NCBI GenBank assembly: GCA_946811185.2
Contig: OX328109.1
Location: 6,448,001 to 6,512,000, forward strand
DNA length: 64,000 nt
Source of the DNA: Hippopus hippopus
Lineage: Eukaryota > Mollusca > Bivalvia > Cardiida > Cardiidae
Reading direction: 5' to 3'
Shown in pieces: positions 9,812 through 20,507 of this stretch; position 1 is the stretch's first letter, and each line of letters opens with the position of its first letter. The notes below the pieces were generated by a model. That model did no database searches. It was given only the letters and a program-made list of their open reading frames with translations, and was not told the DNA's origin. The position numbers were made by a program, and so were the translations under genes.

Positions 9812-10010
9812 TTGTACAACGCTATACCTCTGCCAACTAGATTCACTCTGACAACACGCGTCCAAATTTTACCTCAGTATTTATACCTCGCTTGCCTTCC
9901 CTGGAATCGACACCTGTACAGTAATATTTTGAGCGTGTCATCACTAAATGTAGTGTCCTGCGTTACTCTAGTGGTAACATTGCGTGTTTATGCGTGATTC
10001 ATCCTGTTTT
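9812..10010 (-). mobile_element. SINE-Q copy
   Basis: cgctatacctctgccaacta, cactctgacaacacgcgtcc, then tcgcttgccttccctggaat. The modules recur near 10320, 10560, 10750 and 11160. See the SINE-Q entries at 10258 and 10690 for the shared 3' tail. Confidence 0.5.
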
Positions 10011-10018
10011 TAACATCA

Positions 10019-10257
10019 TTAAACCTTTACCACACAGTCCCGAGTTACAACACAGTCCCTACCCTGAAGAGGAGGCCTTTTAAAAACATTGTGGGGAAAA
10101 GGAGAAAATGCTGGTTACCGGCATTTTCTCCTTTTCCCCGCAATATTTTCTAACTTTTCAAAAAACAAATTTCAACATTTGAGGCACATTTGATTTGTCG
10201 TCTGCAAATTCTTTCAAATTGGTCTTGTCCAAAATTTTGCCATTTGGTAAAGAGGTT
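10019..10257 (+). mobile_element. PAL-A copy with matched stem insertion
   Basis: Left end aaacctttaccacacagtcc, right end atttggtaaagaggtt. The palindrome (10086-10145) has an extra G in the left arm (gtggggaaaagg) and an extra C in the right arm (ccttttccccgc) relative to most copies. Confidence 0.85.
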
Positions 10258-10365
10258 GTGTATTCGCGTTTCAACCCGGTTTCAGTATTATTTGAGATTT
10301 ATCAGTGTGGTCAGTGACCGTCGCTATACCTCTGCGAGCTAAATTCGCTCTGACGAGAAAGTCCG
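10258..10365 (-). mobile_element. SINE-Q copy with SINE-D-like tail
   Basis: gcgtttcaacccggtttcag, then gtggtcagtgacc matches the antisense SINE-D tail. It runs into tatacctctgcgagctaaat, a body not found in SINE-D. Confidence 0.5.
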
Positions 10366-10371
10366 TATTCC

Positions 10372-10535
10372 CTAACCATTCCTACAGACATTCTTTGTCT
10401 AATTCTGGATTTAGAAAGTAACACAACTTCTGATTGGCTAAACCAAATGGTTTAGCCAATCAGAGGTTGTGTTACTTTCAAATTTAGAATATTAGAAATA
10501 GACTAAGAATGTTCTTGAGAATGGTTGGTGAATAC
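10372..10535. mobile_element. PAL-F, full-length long palindrome
   Basis: The stem spans nearly the whole element: aaccattcctacagacattc at the left against gaatgttcttgagaatggtt at the right. The inner part (gtaacacaacttctgattgg) is closed by a loop of four bases between aaacc and ggttt. Confidence 0.8.
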
Positions 10536-10549
10536 AGACTTGGGTGTCT

Positions 10550-10800
10550 TTACTTTGGCGCAGTAATTATACAATCCTTACCTTGTCTTGAATCGACACT
10601 TTATACTGCTATATATGGTAAAATATCATCATCAAAATCTATATTCTGTGCCACTCGAGCGGAAAGACTATGAGTGCTATGTGTGGGTGGTTGCATTTAC
10701 CACCGTTTTCAACGACGTTTACGATATCAATGAGGTCAGTGCATTTTATTATACCTCTGCGAGCTTTGTTCTTTCTGACAGCAGGCGTCCCGGATCCTAG
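10550..10800 (-). mobile_element. SINE-Q copy
   Basis: taccttgtcttgaatcgaca at the left, a SINE-D-like tail at 10690-10745 (accaccgttttcaacgacgt, gaggtcagtgcat), then tatacctctgcgagctttgt and cagcaggcgtccc. Orientation is by comparison with the SINE-D tail. Confidence 0.5.
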
Positions 10801-10814
10801 TCTTATTCTCCAGC

Positions 10815-10945
10815 ATTTCCTTAATTTGAAAGTAACACAACTTCTGATTAGCTGAACCACTTGGTTTAGCCATTTAGAAATTGGGTGTTTTTTTTTTTTC
10901 ATATTTAGAAAAATTTAGACATAAAAACTAAGAATGTTTTTCAGA
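10815..10945. mobile_element. PAL-F, decayed
   Basis: gtaacacaacttctgattag faces ggtttagccatttagaaatt. The right flank holds a T run, and acataaaaactaagaatgtt matches the PAL-F right edge. Confidence 0.6.
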
Positions 10946-11084
10946 ATGGTCGGTGAGTACGACCCTCTTATCGCATTTTTTTTTTTCAAATACCATCAAA
11001 ATGTTGTCTGCAATCCACAACAACATTTCATAAAAGCCATCATTGAATGTGCTCTGTGTTATAGGAATATAAGATTGTGTGTGG

Positions 11085-11220
11085 AGAAGTGTATCGCTGT
11101 AAAGCTGTTTTCAACGATATTTGAAATGTATAGACGTGATCAGTGCACCTTGCATGCTGCTATAACTGCCCAGGCTTGATTAACTCTGACAACAGGCGTC
11201 CCCAAACTTCACGACAGTAG
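11085..11220 (-). mobile_element. SINE-Q copy
   Basis: aaagctgttttcaacgatat and gtgatcagtgcacc are the tail; the body follows (aactctgacaacaggcgtcc). Confidence 0.5.
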
Positions 11221-11225
11221 CTTTT

Positions 11226-11330
11226 TAGCTATTTACCAAACGACAAGCATTTTCTCTTTTTCCGACAATGTTTTCAAAACTCTTCTACCTCAGAGTCGTT
11301 AAAACACGGGTTTGTATGATAAAGAATGAA
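11226..11330 (-). mobile_element. PAL-A copy with half its stem deleted
   Basis: atttaccaaacgacaa is joined directly to gcattttctctttttccgac, so the left arm is missing. The right end gggtttgtatgataaagaat follows. Confidence 0.6.
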
Positions 11331-11504
11331 TAGCGACGCATGGTACACGGGATTGTGTGGTGTAAGGGTTAATAGCAATGCATCGTGTTTTACTTTCTAT
11401 TTTCCGTTTCGTACAATTGGGACTCGAGTGCTGTTTTCCTACTTTCTGTTTCTATGGTTGTTCCTTGTTTTAATCTGGGTTACAGACAGATGTAGACTTT
11501 GGAT

Positions 11505-11505
<1 letters not shown>

Positions 11506-11560
<55 letters not shown>
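11506..11560. repeat. GA and CAGA microsatellite
   Basis: About 19 GA units, then CAGA units. Confidence 0.95.
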
Positions 11561-11561
<1 letters not shown>

Positions 11562-11579
11562 GATATCTCAACCCCTACA

Positions 11580-11790
11580 GTGGAATGAAACTTTAAAGCC
11601 GATACATTAAACCCAAATTTTGATTTTTTTTAAAGGTATTTTTTAGGGGAAAATTACTCTTTCCTACAATATTCTCTACCCTATCAAAGACAATTTCTAT
11701 TATTTAAGTCACCGTTAAACACTCGTCTGCAAATGCTTTCAGTTTGGACAAATCGATTTTTTGTATTTTGGTAAAAAGTGTATTTATATC
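11580..11790. mobile_element. PAL-B and PAL-A fragments
   Basis: 11585-11655 is the antisense right part of PAL-B (aaactttaaagccgatacat). 11670-11790 is the right part of PAL-A (tcctacaatattctctaccc, cgtctgcaaatgctttcagt). Confidence 0.55.
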
Positions 11791-11977
11791 AGCGGTTTAA
11801 GGGTTTAATAACAGTTTGCGTAGAGAAATTTGCAGAATGACTTTTAAGAGTCACCAACCAGAGTCGCTTCTTGGGGGAAAAACAGAGAGGCCCCCTCGAT
11901 GTCCAGTTACCAGTTAAAGGTTTGTTTGTCAACGCGGGTGGTCAGATGACAGAGTTGACCTTTTAATTTTTTTTTTA

Positions 11978-12452
11978 TGTAACCCTTGACTACAAAATCT
12001 AATGCTTTTGAAAACATTGTGGGAAAAGGAGAAAATGCTGGTAACCAGCATTTTCTCCTTTTCCCGTAATGTTTTCAACCCTTCCAAGGACAAATTTCAA
12101 GTTCTGGGTCACATTTGATATGGCCTGCAACACGTGAAAAGGGGCATTCGGACATTTGCGTAAAGTGTCGTTTCGGATCAGCCTGCGCAGTCCGCGCAGG
12201 CTAATCCGAAACGACACTTTCCGTTTTTATGTAATTTACTGTTTTGCGCAAATCTACTGCAGGACAAAATCTAATGTAGTCGTAAAGTGCCGTCTCGGAG
12301 TAGCCTGCGCGGACTGCGCAGGCTGATCCGAGACGACACTTTACGCAAATGTCCGAATGCCCCTTTTCGCGTGTTGCAAGCCATATGTCGTCTGTAAAGC
12401 CTTTCAATTTGGACGGGTCTAAAATTTTGTCGTTTGGTAAAGAGTTTAATTC
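11978..12452 (+). mobile_element. PAL-A copy interrupted by PAL-G
   Basis: PAL-A runs 11978-12117 (palindrome 12007-12072) and resumes at 12387-12452 (atgtcgtctgtaaagccttt, ttggtaaagagtttaa). Removing 12118-12386 restores the order seen in other copies, so PAL-G entered after PAL-A. Confidence 0.8.
12118..12386. mobile_element. PAL-G copy 1, double hairpin
   Basis: The ends atggcctgcaacacgtgaaa and cgcgtgttgcaagccat are inverted. Just inside each end lies its own hairpin (12165-12222 and 12279-12338), both built on agcctgcgcag. In the first hairpin both arms read tttcgg/ccgaaa, where other PAL-G hairpins usually have tctcgg/ccgaga. Confidence 0.85.
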
Positions 12453-12675
12453 GTAGGCTGTTTAGCGCGACTCAAAGGTCCATTGCCATCAGTGTATAGA
12501 TGAAGATCAGATTGCATAGAGAACACATGTTTTTACTGGTCGATATCTTAAACATTTGCAGAAGAAAAATTACGTATGGCTCAAATGATGGATTTTATTG
12601 AATGGTAGGAAATATCGTAGGAAAAGGAGAAAATGCTGATAATCAGCAGTTTCTTCATTACCTCCAATGCTTTTT
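12452..12675. mobile_element. PAL-B left part, then PAL-A part
   Basis: gtaggctgtttagcgcgact to agatcagattgcatag is PAL-B without a right half. At 12525 it changes to antisense PAL-A with a damaged stem (gctgataatcagcagt). Confidence 0.55.
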
Positions 12676-12779
12676 TCCCCTGAATTTTGAAATAAACACG
12701 ATTTGTGGACGACTGGGCCTTTTGCTTTAACCAATCAGACATGACGTTCCTTTGACATTAAATTCTTGATTGATTGATA

Positions 12780-12980
12780 GATTGATTGAATGGTGTTTTA
12801 CGCCGCTTTAAATATTTTTTTCAGTCTTATCACGGCGACAGCTCACATATTCATGTATTTCCTGGGTTTCACCAGTGCATGGCTGGGGCCGCTTCCACGA
12901 GGAGCCTAGTGGAATCAATGAGGCACGGACCTAGGGCCTCCAGGTCACGAGTCCTACACTTTACCACTGAGCCACAATAA
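12780..12980 (-). mobile_element. SINE-R: different tRNA-like head on the shared tail
   Basis: The tail is antisense SINE-D-like (tgattgattgaatggtgttt, acgccgctttaaatattttt). The body and head differ: gccgcttccacgaggagcct, and read on the - strand tgtggctcagtggtaaagtg (A-box-like) near 12972. The B box is not clear. Confidence 0.55.
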
Positions 12981-12999
12981 ACAAAGTCATTGTTCAAGT

Positions 13000-13216
13000 A
13001 TTTAATCCTTAACAAGCTAAATAAATGAAATGAAACTTTCAAGCCGATATTAAAAAACCCAAATTTTTCGCTATTTCAAAGGTATTTTTTTCGGGAAAAA
13101 TATCCATGTAGCGGATTGTGTAGATCTAAGGTAAGACTTCACGTTCTGTGCATCTGATCTTGATCTGCACTGCCGGCAAAAGGTCCTTGAGTCGCGATTT
13201 GCAGCATGGGGTTAAA
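13000..13216 (-). mobile_element. PAL-B copy
   Basis: aatccttaacaagctaaata, then gaaactttcaagccgatatt, the hairpin region at 13118-13165 (partly decayed) and the end gagtcgcgatttgcagcatg. Confidence 0.75.
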
Positions 13217-13262
13217 GTAGTCAGAAGTCGCTTTGAGGTCAGAGGTCACGTTCAAATACAAA

Positions 13263-13335
13263 TTCAATCAAAGTACCGTTAGTAATCAATCAAAGTACCG
13301 GTGGTAATTAATCAAAGTACCTTAAGTACTCGGTG
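13263..13335. repeat. Three-unit short tandem repeat
   Basis: aatcaatcaaagtaccg and similar, three times at about 26-29 bp spacing (aagtaccgtt, aagtaccggt, aagtacctta). Confidence 0.7.
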
Positions 13336-13396
13336 ACAGCAATCAAATGTTCAACTTTCATTTCAGTTCATTTAAGAATGAATGACATAAACTGCA

Positions 13397-13604
13397 CCCT
13401 TTACCAGACTGCAAATTTTTTTGACATGTCCAAATTGAAAGCATTTGCAGAAGACAAATTAAAAGATTAATGTGATAATACGATAATTGTCCTTAAAGTG
13501 GTAGAAAAAATTGTTGGAAAAGAAGAAAATGCTGGTGACCAGCATTTTCTCCTCTTCTCACAACGTTTTCAAAAAGCCTCTTAGTCAGGGTCATTAAAGG
13601 GTTA
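13397..13604 (-). mobile_element. PAL-A copy
   Basis: accctttaccagactgcaaa at the left; a stem at 13508-13568 with several mismatches (centre ctggtgaccag); the right end is ggtcattaaagggttaa. Confidence 0.8.
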
Positions 13605-13740
13605 ATTTATATGTTAATTAATGTTACTAAAACTTGAATGGAAAAAAAAGACAATGAAAACTTTTTTATGTGAATGGATTCGGAATTATTTATAGCTTTT
13701 TAGCTTCATGAATAACGTACACCAGTAATTGATTGAAACG

Positions 13741-13851
13741 GGGGGGGGGGGGTTAGGTAGTAGTTTAAGCAGTAGTAGTAGTAGTAGAAGTGAAGTGGTA
13801 GTAATAATGATAATAATAATAATAATAATAGAAGAAGTAGAAGTATTATGA

Positions 13852-13888
<37 letters not shown>

Positions 13889-13910
13889 GGACGGACAGAC
13901 AGACAGACAG
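13741..13910. repeat. Microsatellite cluster: G, GTA, AAT, GA, CAGA
   Basis: G run (13741-13752), then GTA, ATA, GA (13855-13887) and GACA units in sequence, a compound low-complexity block. Leucine- and arginine-rich frames through it are artefacts. Confidence 0.9.
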
Positions 13911-14130
13911 AGGGGGAGGAAAGAAGCTGTTTTAATCGTTATCAATCAATCCTGTGTTTGAAAAACAAGAAAATCAAAGGAAAAAAGAGTAATTATTCTT
14001 CAAAAAAGCTTTTTTTTTTAACTCGTCCCGAGTTGACTTTTTCTGCGATTTAAATGACATATTTCATCATAGGAACATCTTTCAATTTGCAGTCTCCATA
14101 CGCTATCAAAATGGAGTTAAATGTATTTGA

Positions 14131-14390
14131 GCCATGCTCTGGCAAAAGGGGGCTTAATGCATAACCGTGATCCATGATACCAAGCAAGTCATCACATAAT
14201 TATGGATCCATAAAATCCATTTTGTCTAACAACTGACTGAATCATGAGGTACACTAGTCCTTGGACATGCAGAAAATTGACCAATAGCGAAAAGTTTCGG
14301 GCCAGGTCAGCCTGCCAGACTGCGCAGGCTGACCTGAGTCGATACTTTTCGCAGATGCGTTAAGCCCCCTTTCCTCAGAGCTTGGCTCAC
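14131..14390 (-). mobile_element. PAL-C copy
   Basis: gagccatgctctggcaaaag at the left, gaggtacactagtccttgga in the middle, the hairpin at 14299-14347 (one base deleted in the loop side) and the end ttcctcagagcttggctca. Confidence 0.85.
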
Positions 14391-14427
14391 TTACATTTTA
14401 CTCTATGATAGAGAGCTGAAGTGCTTT

Positions 14428-14632
14428 TAATCTTTGACCTGCTATATGACGGAAACGAAACTGTCAAGCCGATAGTAAAAACCAAAGTTTTGCTATTTCA
14501 GTTGTATTTTTGGGAAAAGCTACTTCCTCATCGGACAGTGTGGATCCAAGATCAGACTGCACGTTCTGTGCAGTCTGATCTTGATCTACACTGTCCGCAA
14601 AATGTCCTTGAGTCTCCCGTAGCAGCCTAGTC
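14428..14632 (-). mobile_element. PAL-B copy
   Basis: Right-to-left: gtagcagcctag is the family's left end, the hairpin is at 14534-14602 and is intact, and tttgacctgctatatgacgg is the other end. Confidence 0.85.
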
Positions 14633-14919
14633 AAATAGTAGATCAAGTTAATTACGTTCGATATACGAAATGTTTTGAAAGTTGTCGGCTACATTTTTTT
14701 TTCAGGAAATTACACACCAGCTGATTGAGATAAAACAATAAAATGAAAAACTAATTTCACCTTCACTTACCTACCTCAATTTTTATCCATCAATCACGAA
14801 CGATAACCTCCGAAATTATAACACTATTTCACATTTTAACTGTTATTACACCAATAAAAATCTACTTGTGAAACGACGTTCATCAATTTCAATCACTTTT
14901 GAATCCTTTAGAAAATCAC

Positions 14920-15136
14920 CCAGTGTTTTTACAGTCCTGAGAAAGAAGACATTTTCAGAAATCTGCTAGAAAAAAGGAGAAAATGCGACTAGTCAGAATC
15001 TTCTCCTTTTTCCAGCAGTCTTTTTTTTTTAACATTTATAACCCAGTCCTATCAATTTAGGCACGTCTAAACCGTTGTCTGAGAATGCTTTCAATTTAAA
15101 CAAGTCCAAAATTTTGTCGTCTGCGAAAAAAAGTTA
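14920..15136 (+). mobile_element. PAL-A copy with both arms rewritten
   Basis: The stem at 14963-15022 has ctgctagaaaaaaggagaaa on the left and ttctcctttttccagcag on the right, in place of the usual attgtggg/cccacaat. Both arms carry the same new outer sequence. The end is gaaaaaaagttaa. Confidence 0.75.
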
Positions 15137-15361
15137 ACTCTTTATCAAACAATCCCAAGTTTTAATGACCTTACGGAGAAAGCCCTTTGAAAACCTTGTG
15201 GGAAAAGTAGAAAATACTGGTAAACAGCATTTTCTCCACTTCCCACACTGTTTTCTATTCTTTAAAAGACAAGTTCCATCATTTGAGTCACTCTTAAATT
15301 GTCGTCTGCAAATGTTTTAACTTGGACAAGTCCAAAACTTTGTCGTCTGCGAAAGAGTTAA
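15133..15361 (+). mobile_element. PAL-A copy in tandem with the previous one
   Basis: Starts ttaactctttatcaaacaat, sharing TTAA with its neighbour's end; the stem is at 15197-15252; the end is ctgcgaaagagttaa. The two elements are head to tail with one TTAA between them. Confidence 0.8.
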
Positions 15362-15709
15362 ACTGGTTTAGTAGTACTATTACTTATAAGGCACTGACGG
15401 TTATCTTCAACAGTAAACATTTAAAACAATTATTTTCAAAATCTAAATTCATCAACTATATATCGCACACACACAAACAGAACGTCTTTTATGGACAACA
15501 TTTTTTTTTATAAAAAACAATACTCAATCAATTTTTAATTGAAATGAGACGATATAGCGATCTATCAAAAACTATCAAAAGAACACGCTGTAGGCAAAAT
15601 TTAAAACTGTCAAAAACGTGTCTACTCGACATGTTTATTTCAGCCAACCTTGAAAGTTTTGTTTGTAAACACTTATACCATAAATTCGTGATAATAGATG
15701 TGTTTTTTT

Positions 15710-15775
15710 GCGGAGAGTGTAGAGTAAGATCAGACTGCACGTACGTGCAGTCTGATCTTGCTCTGCACTCTCCGC
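15710..15775. repeat. PAL-B core: near-perfect loopless palindrome
   Basis: A 66-bp inverted repeat from gcggagagtgtagag to ctgcactctccgc, with two mismatched pairs and the centre cacgtacgtg. The family flanks are nearly absent. The arms read gagagtg/cactctc, where other copies have gacagtg/cactgtc. Confidence 0.85.
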
Positions 15776-15944
15776 TTCCTTCTCGGCAATATAAGGGGTG
15801 ATAAGAAACGGAACAGAACAGAACAATGAATGATTATGAAAGAATAACGACATTAAAACTTATCGAACAATAAACTGTCAGATGCGAACATATAAAAGCG
15901 ATTGATTTAACCCATTAGCTGTTTTAATTATTTTATCCTGTCAA

Positions 15945-16165
15945 ACATCTCAACCCTTTTTAAAACAATCTACAGGTGAAACGACCCTGAGGAAGAATAC
16001 ATATGAAAACATTGTAATAAAATGAAGAAAATGCTGGTAACCATCATTTGCTCTGTTAAGAACGATGGTTTCAAAGTACAAAATGAAAATCCAATCGTGA
16101 AAGACATGTTTAATAAAACGATTGCAACTGCTTTCAAAATGCTTAAATCTAAAAGGAAGTAAAGG
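15945..16165 (+). mobile_element. Decayed PAL-A copy
   Basis: acatctcaaccctttttaaa, gaccctgaggaagaatacat, then a broken stem (aaatgctggtaaccatcatt). Confidence 0.6.
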
Positions 16166-16252
16166 GTTTTAACCTTAGACCATGGCGACTACGTATATTC
16201 ATAGAGAGTATAAATCTAAGTTTAAAAAAAAATTGTCGATTAAAATCTGATT

Positions 16253-16450
16253 GACTGATCGATCGATCGACCGATCGTTCGACCGAACGATTCATTAATT
16301 GATTGATTGATTGATTGATTGACTGATTGATTTGTTGGTTGGTTGGTTGGTTTGTTGACTTACTGATTGACTGACTGACTGAGTGACTGAATGAATGAAT
16401 GAATGACTGATTGGTTGATTGATTGATTAATGGATCAATCGACCGTTCAA
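16253..16450. repeat. GATT/GACT/GGTT tetranucleotide block
   Basis: A degenerate 4-bp repeat array in which the unit changes gradually (gatc, gatt, ggtt, gact, gaat, gatt). Confidence 0.9.
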
Positions 16451-16561
16451 TCGATTGGCTGGTTGCTTGTTTACTTGGTTACTTCATTTCGTTTTAACAT
16501 ATGCCATTGCAAGAGAAATGATTAAAATAACATTTTCAACATGGGGAAAAATATCCCATAC

Positions 16562-16800
16562 TCTGTAAACGGGGTTAAGTGCATCAGCAAAAAGTATCAA
16601 CTCGTGTCAGCCTGGGCAGTCCGCCTAGGCTGACATGCGTCGAAACTGTTAACTATTAGTTAATTTTCTACATGTCCAAGGACCATTCTACCACATGATT
16701 TAGTCGATTGTTAAACATAATGGATTTTATGTATCCATAATTATAATATGATGACTTGCTTGGTATAAATGCATCATGGAGATACATTAAACGCCCTTTG
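16562..16800 (+). mobile_element. PAL-C copy
   Basis: gtaaacggggttaagtgcat, the hairpin at about 16592-16643 with several mismatches, atgtccaaggaccattctac, and the end tacattaaacgccctttg. Confidence 0.75.
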
Positions 16801-17020
16801 AACCAAAACCTGTTTCAAATGTACCGGTCAGATAGGCGTGAACCGAGGAATGTGCGAATTCTAAATATATCTACCATGTAAAATAGGGCAGTGGTACTCG
16901 GTAATTCAACACAGAATGGTCATCGAACAAAACTGACCAGCGGCTAAGGAAATGTTAATGAAAGGCCAGGTTCGGACAGTGGTCTAGTTGATTATGTTGC
17001 TAGGGGACATTCTGATCTGT

Positions 17021-17250
17021 CACCCTTTACCGCAAAATCCCGAGTTTTAAACACCCCTAAACATGGATTCTTTGGAAAACATTGTGGAAATAGGAGAAAA
17101 TGCTGGTAACCAGCATTTTCTCCTTTTCCCACAATGTTTTCTACCCCTTCTTAAAGAAATTCTATTATTTAGACTACATTTAATTTGTCGTCCGCAAATG
17201 TTCTCAAATTGGAGGAGTCTAAAATTTTGTCATTTGGTAATGAGTTAACC
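17021..17250 (+). mobile_element. PAL-A copy
   Basis: caccctttaccgcaaaatcc at the left; stem 17075-17137 with centre ggtaacc; right end catttggtaatgagttaac. Confidence 0.85.
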
Positions 17251-17293
17251 GTCTGATTTCACGTCTACGAGTCGTACAATTCAGTTTGAGGAC

Positions 17294-17565
17294 AGTCCCT
17301 AAAGTCACAGTTGCGGCCAAAGATGAACAATGGGGTGTTAAATTGCATCTGAATTTAAATCATAACATTCAAAAGTATGGACATTATAATGAGGATGACA
17401 ATCTATTATTGTCCGGTCGGTCCAAGTGTTAGATGCTGGCAGAAAAATAAACAATTCAAATCAGGTAAAAAGTAAACAAAAGAGAGAGTAACATGATTTA
17501 AATTTAAATGCATTTTAACTCCTACTTTGTTTACTTTTGACAGCTATTGGCCTTTAAGTCCACTA
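17294..17565. mobile_element. PAL-K copy
   Basis: The ends are inverted: aaagtcacagttgcggccaa against tgacagctattggcctttaa. Inside are atttaaatcataacattcaa and its rough complement atgatttaaatttaaatgca. Confidence 0.6.
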
Positions 17566-17581
17566 AGAATGAGCGGCGATG

Positions 17582-17803
17582 TTAACTCTTAACAACCGAC
17601 AAATTCTAGACCTTTACAATTGAAATTGAAAGCTTCTGTAGACGATAACTTCGAAAGTGATACAAACATACTAAAGTTCTTTGACAGGATAGAAAAGATT
17701 GTGGGAAAAGGAGAAAATGCTGGTTACCAGCATTTTCTCACAATGTTTTCAAAAGGCTTCTCCCATAGGGTTGTTAAAAGCCGGGATTGTGTTGTATTGG
17801 GCA
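17582..17803 (-). mobile_element. PAL-A copy with shortened right arm
   Basis: gttaactcttaacaaccgac at the left; the stem's right arm goes from cagcattttct straight to cacaatgttt, with the middle of the arm (cctttt) deleted. Confidence 0.8.
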
Positions 17804-17942
17804 AAAAGATGTTGTATTAGTTGAAAGATGGTGATCTAAATGATGATAGCATCGATGATGACAATGATGAACATCTTATTAAGATTTTGATCATAATGCA
17901 GGCGCTGACAATGCTCCTGAGGGTTATTACAGAAGGGAAAAG

Positions 17943-18000
17943 ACAGAGAGAGAGAGAGAGAGAGAGAATTTATTTATTTATTTATTTATTTATTTATTCC
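17943..18000. repeat. GA and TTTA microsatellites
   Basis: GA units at 17945-17967, then TTTA units to about 17997. Confidence 0.9.
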
Positions 18001-18041
18001 TTTATCTATTCATTTAGCGCTTTAGTGATTCAATAGTCTCG

Positions 18042-18208
18042 AGCCTTTTGAAAACAATATGGGACAGGGGAAATATGCTGGTAACCAACATTTTATCATT
18101 TTTCTGCAATGTTTTATAACACATCAAAGAAATATTTATCATTTAACCCACATTCGAAATGTCGTCTGCAACTGCTTTCAATTCCTTATCGTTTGGTACA
18201 GATTAATT
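18042..18208 (+). mobile_element. PAL-A copy, 5' end missing
   Basis: gccttttgaaaacaatatgg onward, a degraded stem (atgctggtaaccaacatttt), and tgtcgtctgcaactgctttc. Confidence 0.65.
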
Positions 18209-18209
18209 T

Positions 18210-18720
18210 ATGTTGATAATCCATTTTTTACAAGGACTTTTTTCAAAGTGTTCTGCTGCAATTTTGTTTGCGGAGTCAGTTATTGAACTATTTGATTGTT
18301 ACTTAAAACAATTCCATGGTTATGTTCATATGGTATTTGACACACTTGCATACAAAAAAAGTAAATACCTGGATTTTTGTGTCCCGAATACGGTAAATCT
18401 CCCTTAAACAATCATACAATAATACCAGCTTTTCAGTTAAAGATCTATCGTCTTTAACTCCAGTTCATGAAGTAACTATTGATATATACGAGTACTATTT
18501 AAGACAACATGTGACTTTGCACAGCTATTTATATTGCCATATTCATTGATAAGTATTGGTAATACAAAGGTCTACATGTAACTTTGCACAGATAATAATT
18601 AGAATTCCTAATTCACTTTAAATAGTGCATCGGTATCCTTATAATTAGTAAAATATTCCCCAAGCTATATTTGGGAAGTTATACCGAATGATGACGTCAT
18701 TCAAGAAACTGATTTGCTAT
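18210..18720. other. No gene or repeat recognised
   Basis: AT-rich; open frames up to about 65 codons but without splice context or recognisable protein. gtaactttgcacagataata and gtgactttgcacagctattt (about 18508 and 18580) are a local duplication. Confidence 0.4.
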
Positions 18721-18864
18721 GTCAAAAGTCTCAACTGGTCTTTTTGTGTGTACCGTAACTTATCAAATACATTAACCCCACCCACCTTCCTCGACGGTAA
18801 ACTGGCAGCTGGTGTCCTACTAAGATATTACTCATAAAAGGTGTCTGCTCGTGTAGTTTTAAAG

Positions 18865-18895
18865 AAGAAGAAGAGGAGGAGGAGGATGAGGAGGG
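18865..18895. repeat. AGG microsatellite
   Basis: agaagaagaggaggaggagg, imperfect triplets. Confidence 0.9.
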
Positions 18896-19174
18896 AAAAG
18901 TAAACGAAAATAACATATGGGCATAATATTTACTCCAACAAAGAACCTAAAACTGGCCATAGAACTCAAGCTAGTAATAAAATCATATGGCCGACTGTTA
19001 CTTTGTAAACATCTTCCGTGTGTATGTAGATTTTCTGTACATTATTACAGCTAGCATAATTACCTCCCTTTAATGAATGCAAATGATACAGGCTTGACAA
19101 AGTATTTGGGTGCTTGTGTAGGTATATGAGCTGTGGCTGATGCTGTCCCATTCAAATGGAAATTCGGATATATA

Positions 19175-19550
19175 GGATCTAACATGAGTTGGTGTTTTAG
19201 ATAAAATTTCATAAAACGAACCTAAAGAAAATGTTATTAAGCGAGCCTTTGGCGACCTTAATAACATTTTTTGTTGACGAGTTTAATAAAATTGATCTCA
19301 AACGCCAAAGAAATTCAGATTCTTTTTATCACATAACGACATTTCAGAAATTATAGATCAGAGGATGCAAAACCGCCTATAGATGCACCCGCGGTAATAT
19401 CCATAAAATCCCATTCACCTCTATGAAATACGCACAAAATGACGTCACACAATTGTGATATCAAGCGTGTGTGAGATAAGAAAATTCATGGTGGGTGTAT
19501 TACACTGAAAACAAGGGAGGTTATGCGATAAATCTCAGTCTGCTTGTCTG
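19175..19550 (+). mobile_element. PAL-M copy, uninterrupted
   Basis: taacatgagttggtgtttta faces tgatctcaaacgccaaagaa across gcgagcctttggcgacctta; then atgacgtcacacaattgtga and aacaagggaggttatgcga. It provides the empty-site comparison for the insertion at 1154-1734. Confidence 0.7.
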
Positions 19551-19799
19551 CATTAAGTGTCCCAGCCAAGTGCATGCACAGTACCTGTCTATTTTTGTCT
19601 CATTCGCCCTTTGAAGTACTATGCTGGTTGTAACAAGATAGAAATCTTATAAAACAGACAACTTAATGTAATAGATGTATATCTACTAGAATTTCCAGCT
19701 CATCAACCTTCATTACTTTTCTTGACAGTTAAGATCAACCGAATGCAGATGAAAGACAATACCACTAGCGTCAACCGTTCAGGTTGCTAATTAACTCAT

Positions 19800-20180
19800 C
19801 ATTTTCTAGTAGACCATCACTATATAACCTATTGCTTTGATGACCCCGAGAAAGATGGGTTTTTTTTAAACATGGTGAGAAATGGATGAAATTCTGGTAA
19901 CCAGCATTTTCCCGTTTTCCCACAATGTTTTGAAAATCAGTGATTTCAACTTTTTGTTTCAGTGCGGCAAAAAAGCAGCGGTTAGATGGAATGTCTGCGA
20001 GAGCTATACCAGACGAGGGAAGCAATCTACTGTTACTGTCAATGGACTCCAATTTCAACGCTGTTATGACTATAATGACTAGAGGCGTTTCGGACACTGT
20101 AGATCTAATATTACGGGTTTTGAATGTTATCTGATCTTGATCTGACCTGTGCACAAGTAGATCCAACATTGCCGTCAGCA
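19800..20180 (+). mobile_element. PAL-A and PAL-B fragments
   Basis: 19810-19945 is PAL-A (gaccccgagaaagatggg, stem with attctggtaaccagcatttt). 20093-20150 resembles a decayed PAL-B stem (ggacactgtagatctaata, gttatctgatcttgatctga). Confidence 0.5.
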
Positions 20181-20354
20181 AGCAAGATGGTACGGATAGA
20201 ACATGTTCGGTGTTGCAATATGATATCAGGTCCAGCAGATTGCAAAATTGTGCTCTTTGTAGTCAATAGGTGATGATTAAAGAAATAATTATAATATTCG
20301 CTTCATTAATTTTTTTGTTTGTCTTTGTTGCATTGCCGTGAATAATAGTTATGG

Positions 20355-20356
<2 letters not shown>

Positions 20357-20402
<46 letters not shown>
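20357..20402. repeat. GA microsatellite
   Basis: About 22 uninterrupted GA units. Confidence 0.95.
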
Positions 20403-20403
<1 letters not shown>

Positions 20404-20507
20404 GCCAAGTTGAACAAGCGTGTTCATTAGTGACTTTTAGTCCGTCTACATTGACGAGTTGGATGATATTTTAATATATGATATTAAAATCTTGAATTTT
20501 GTCAAAG

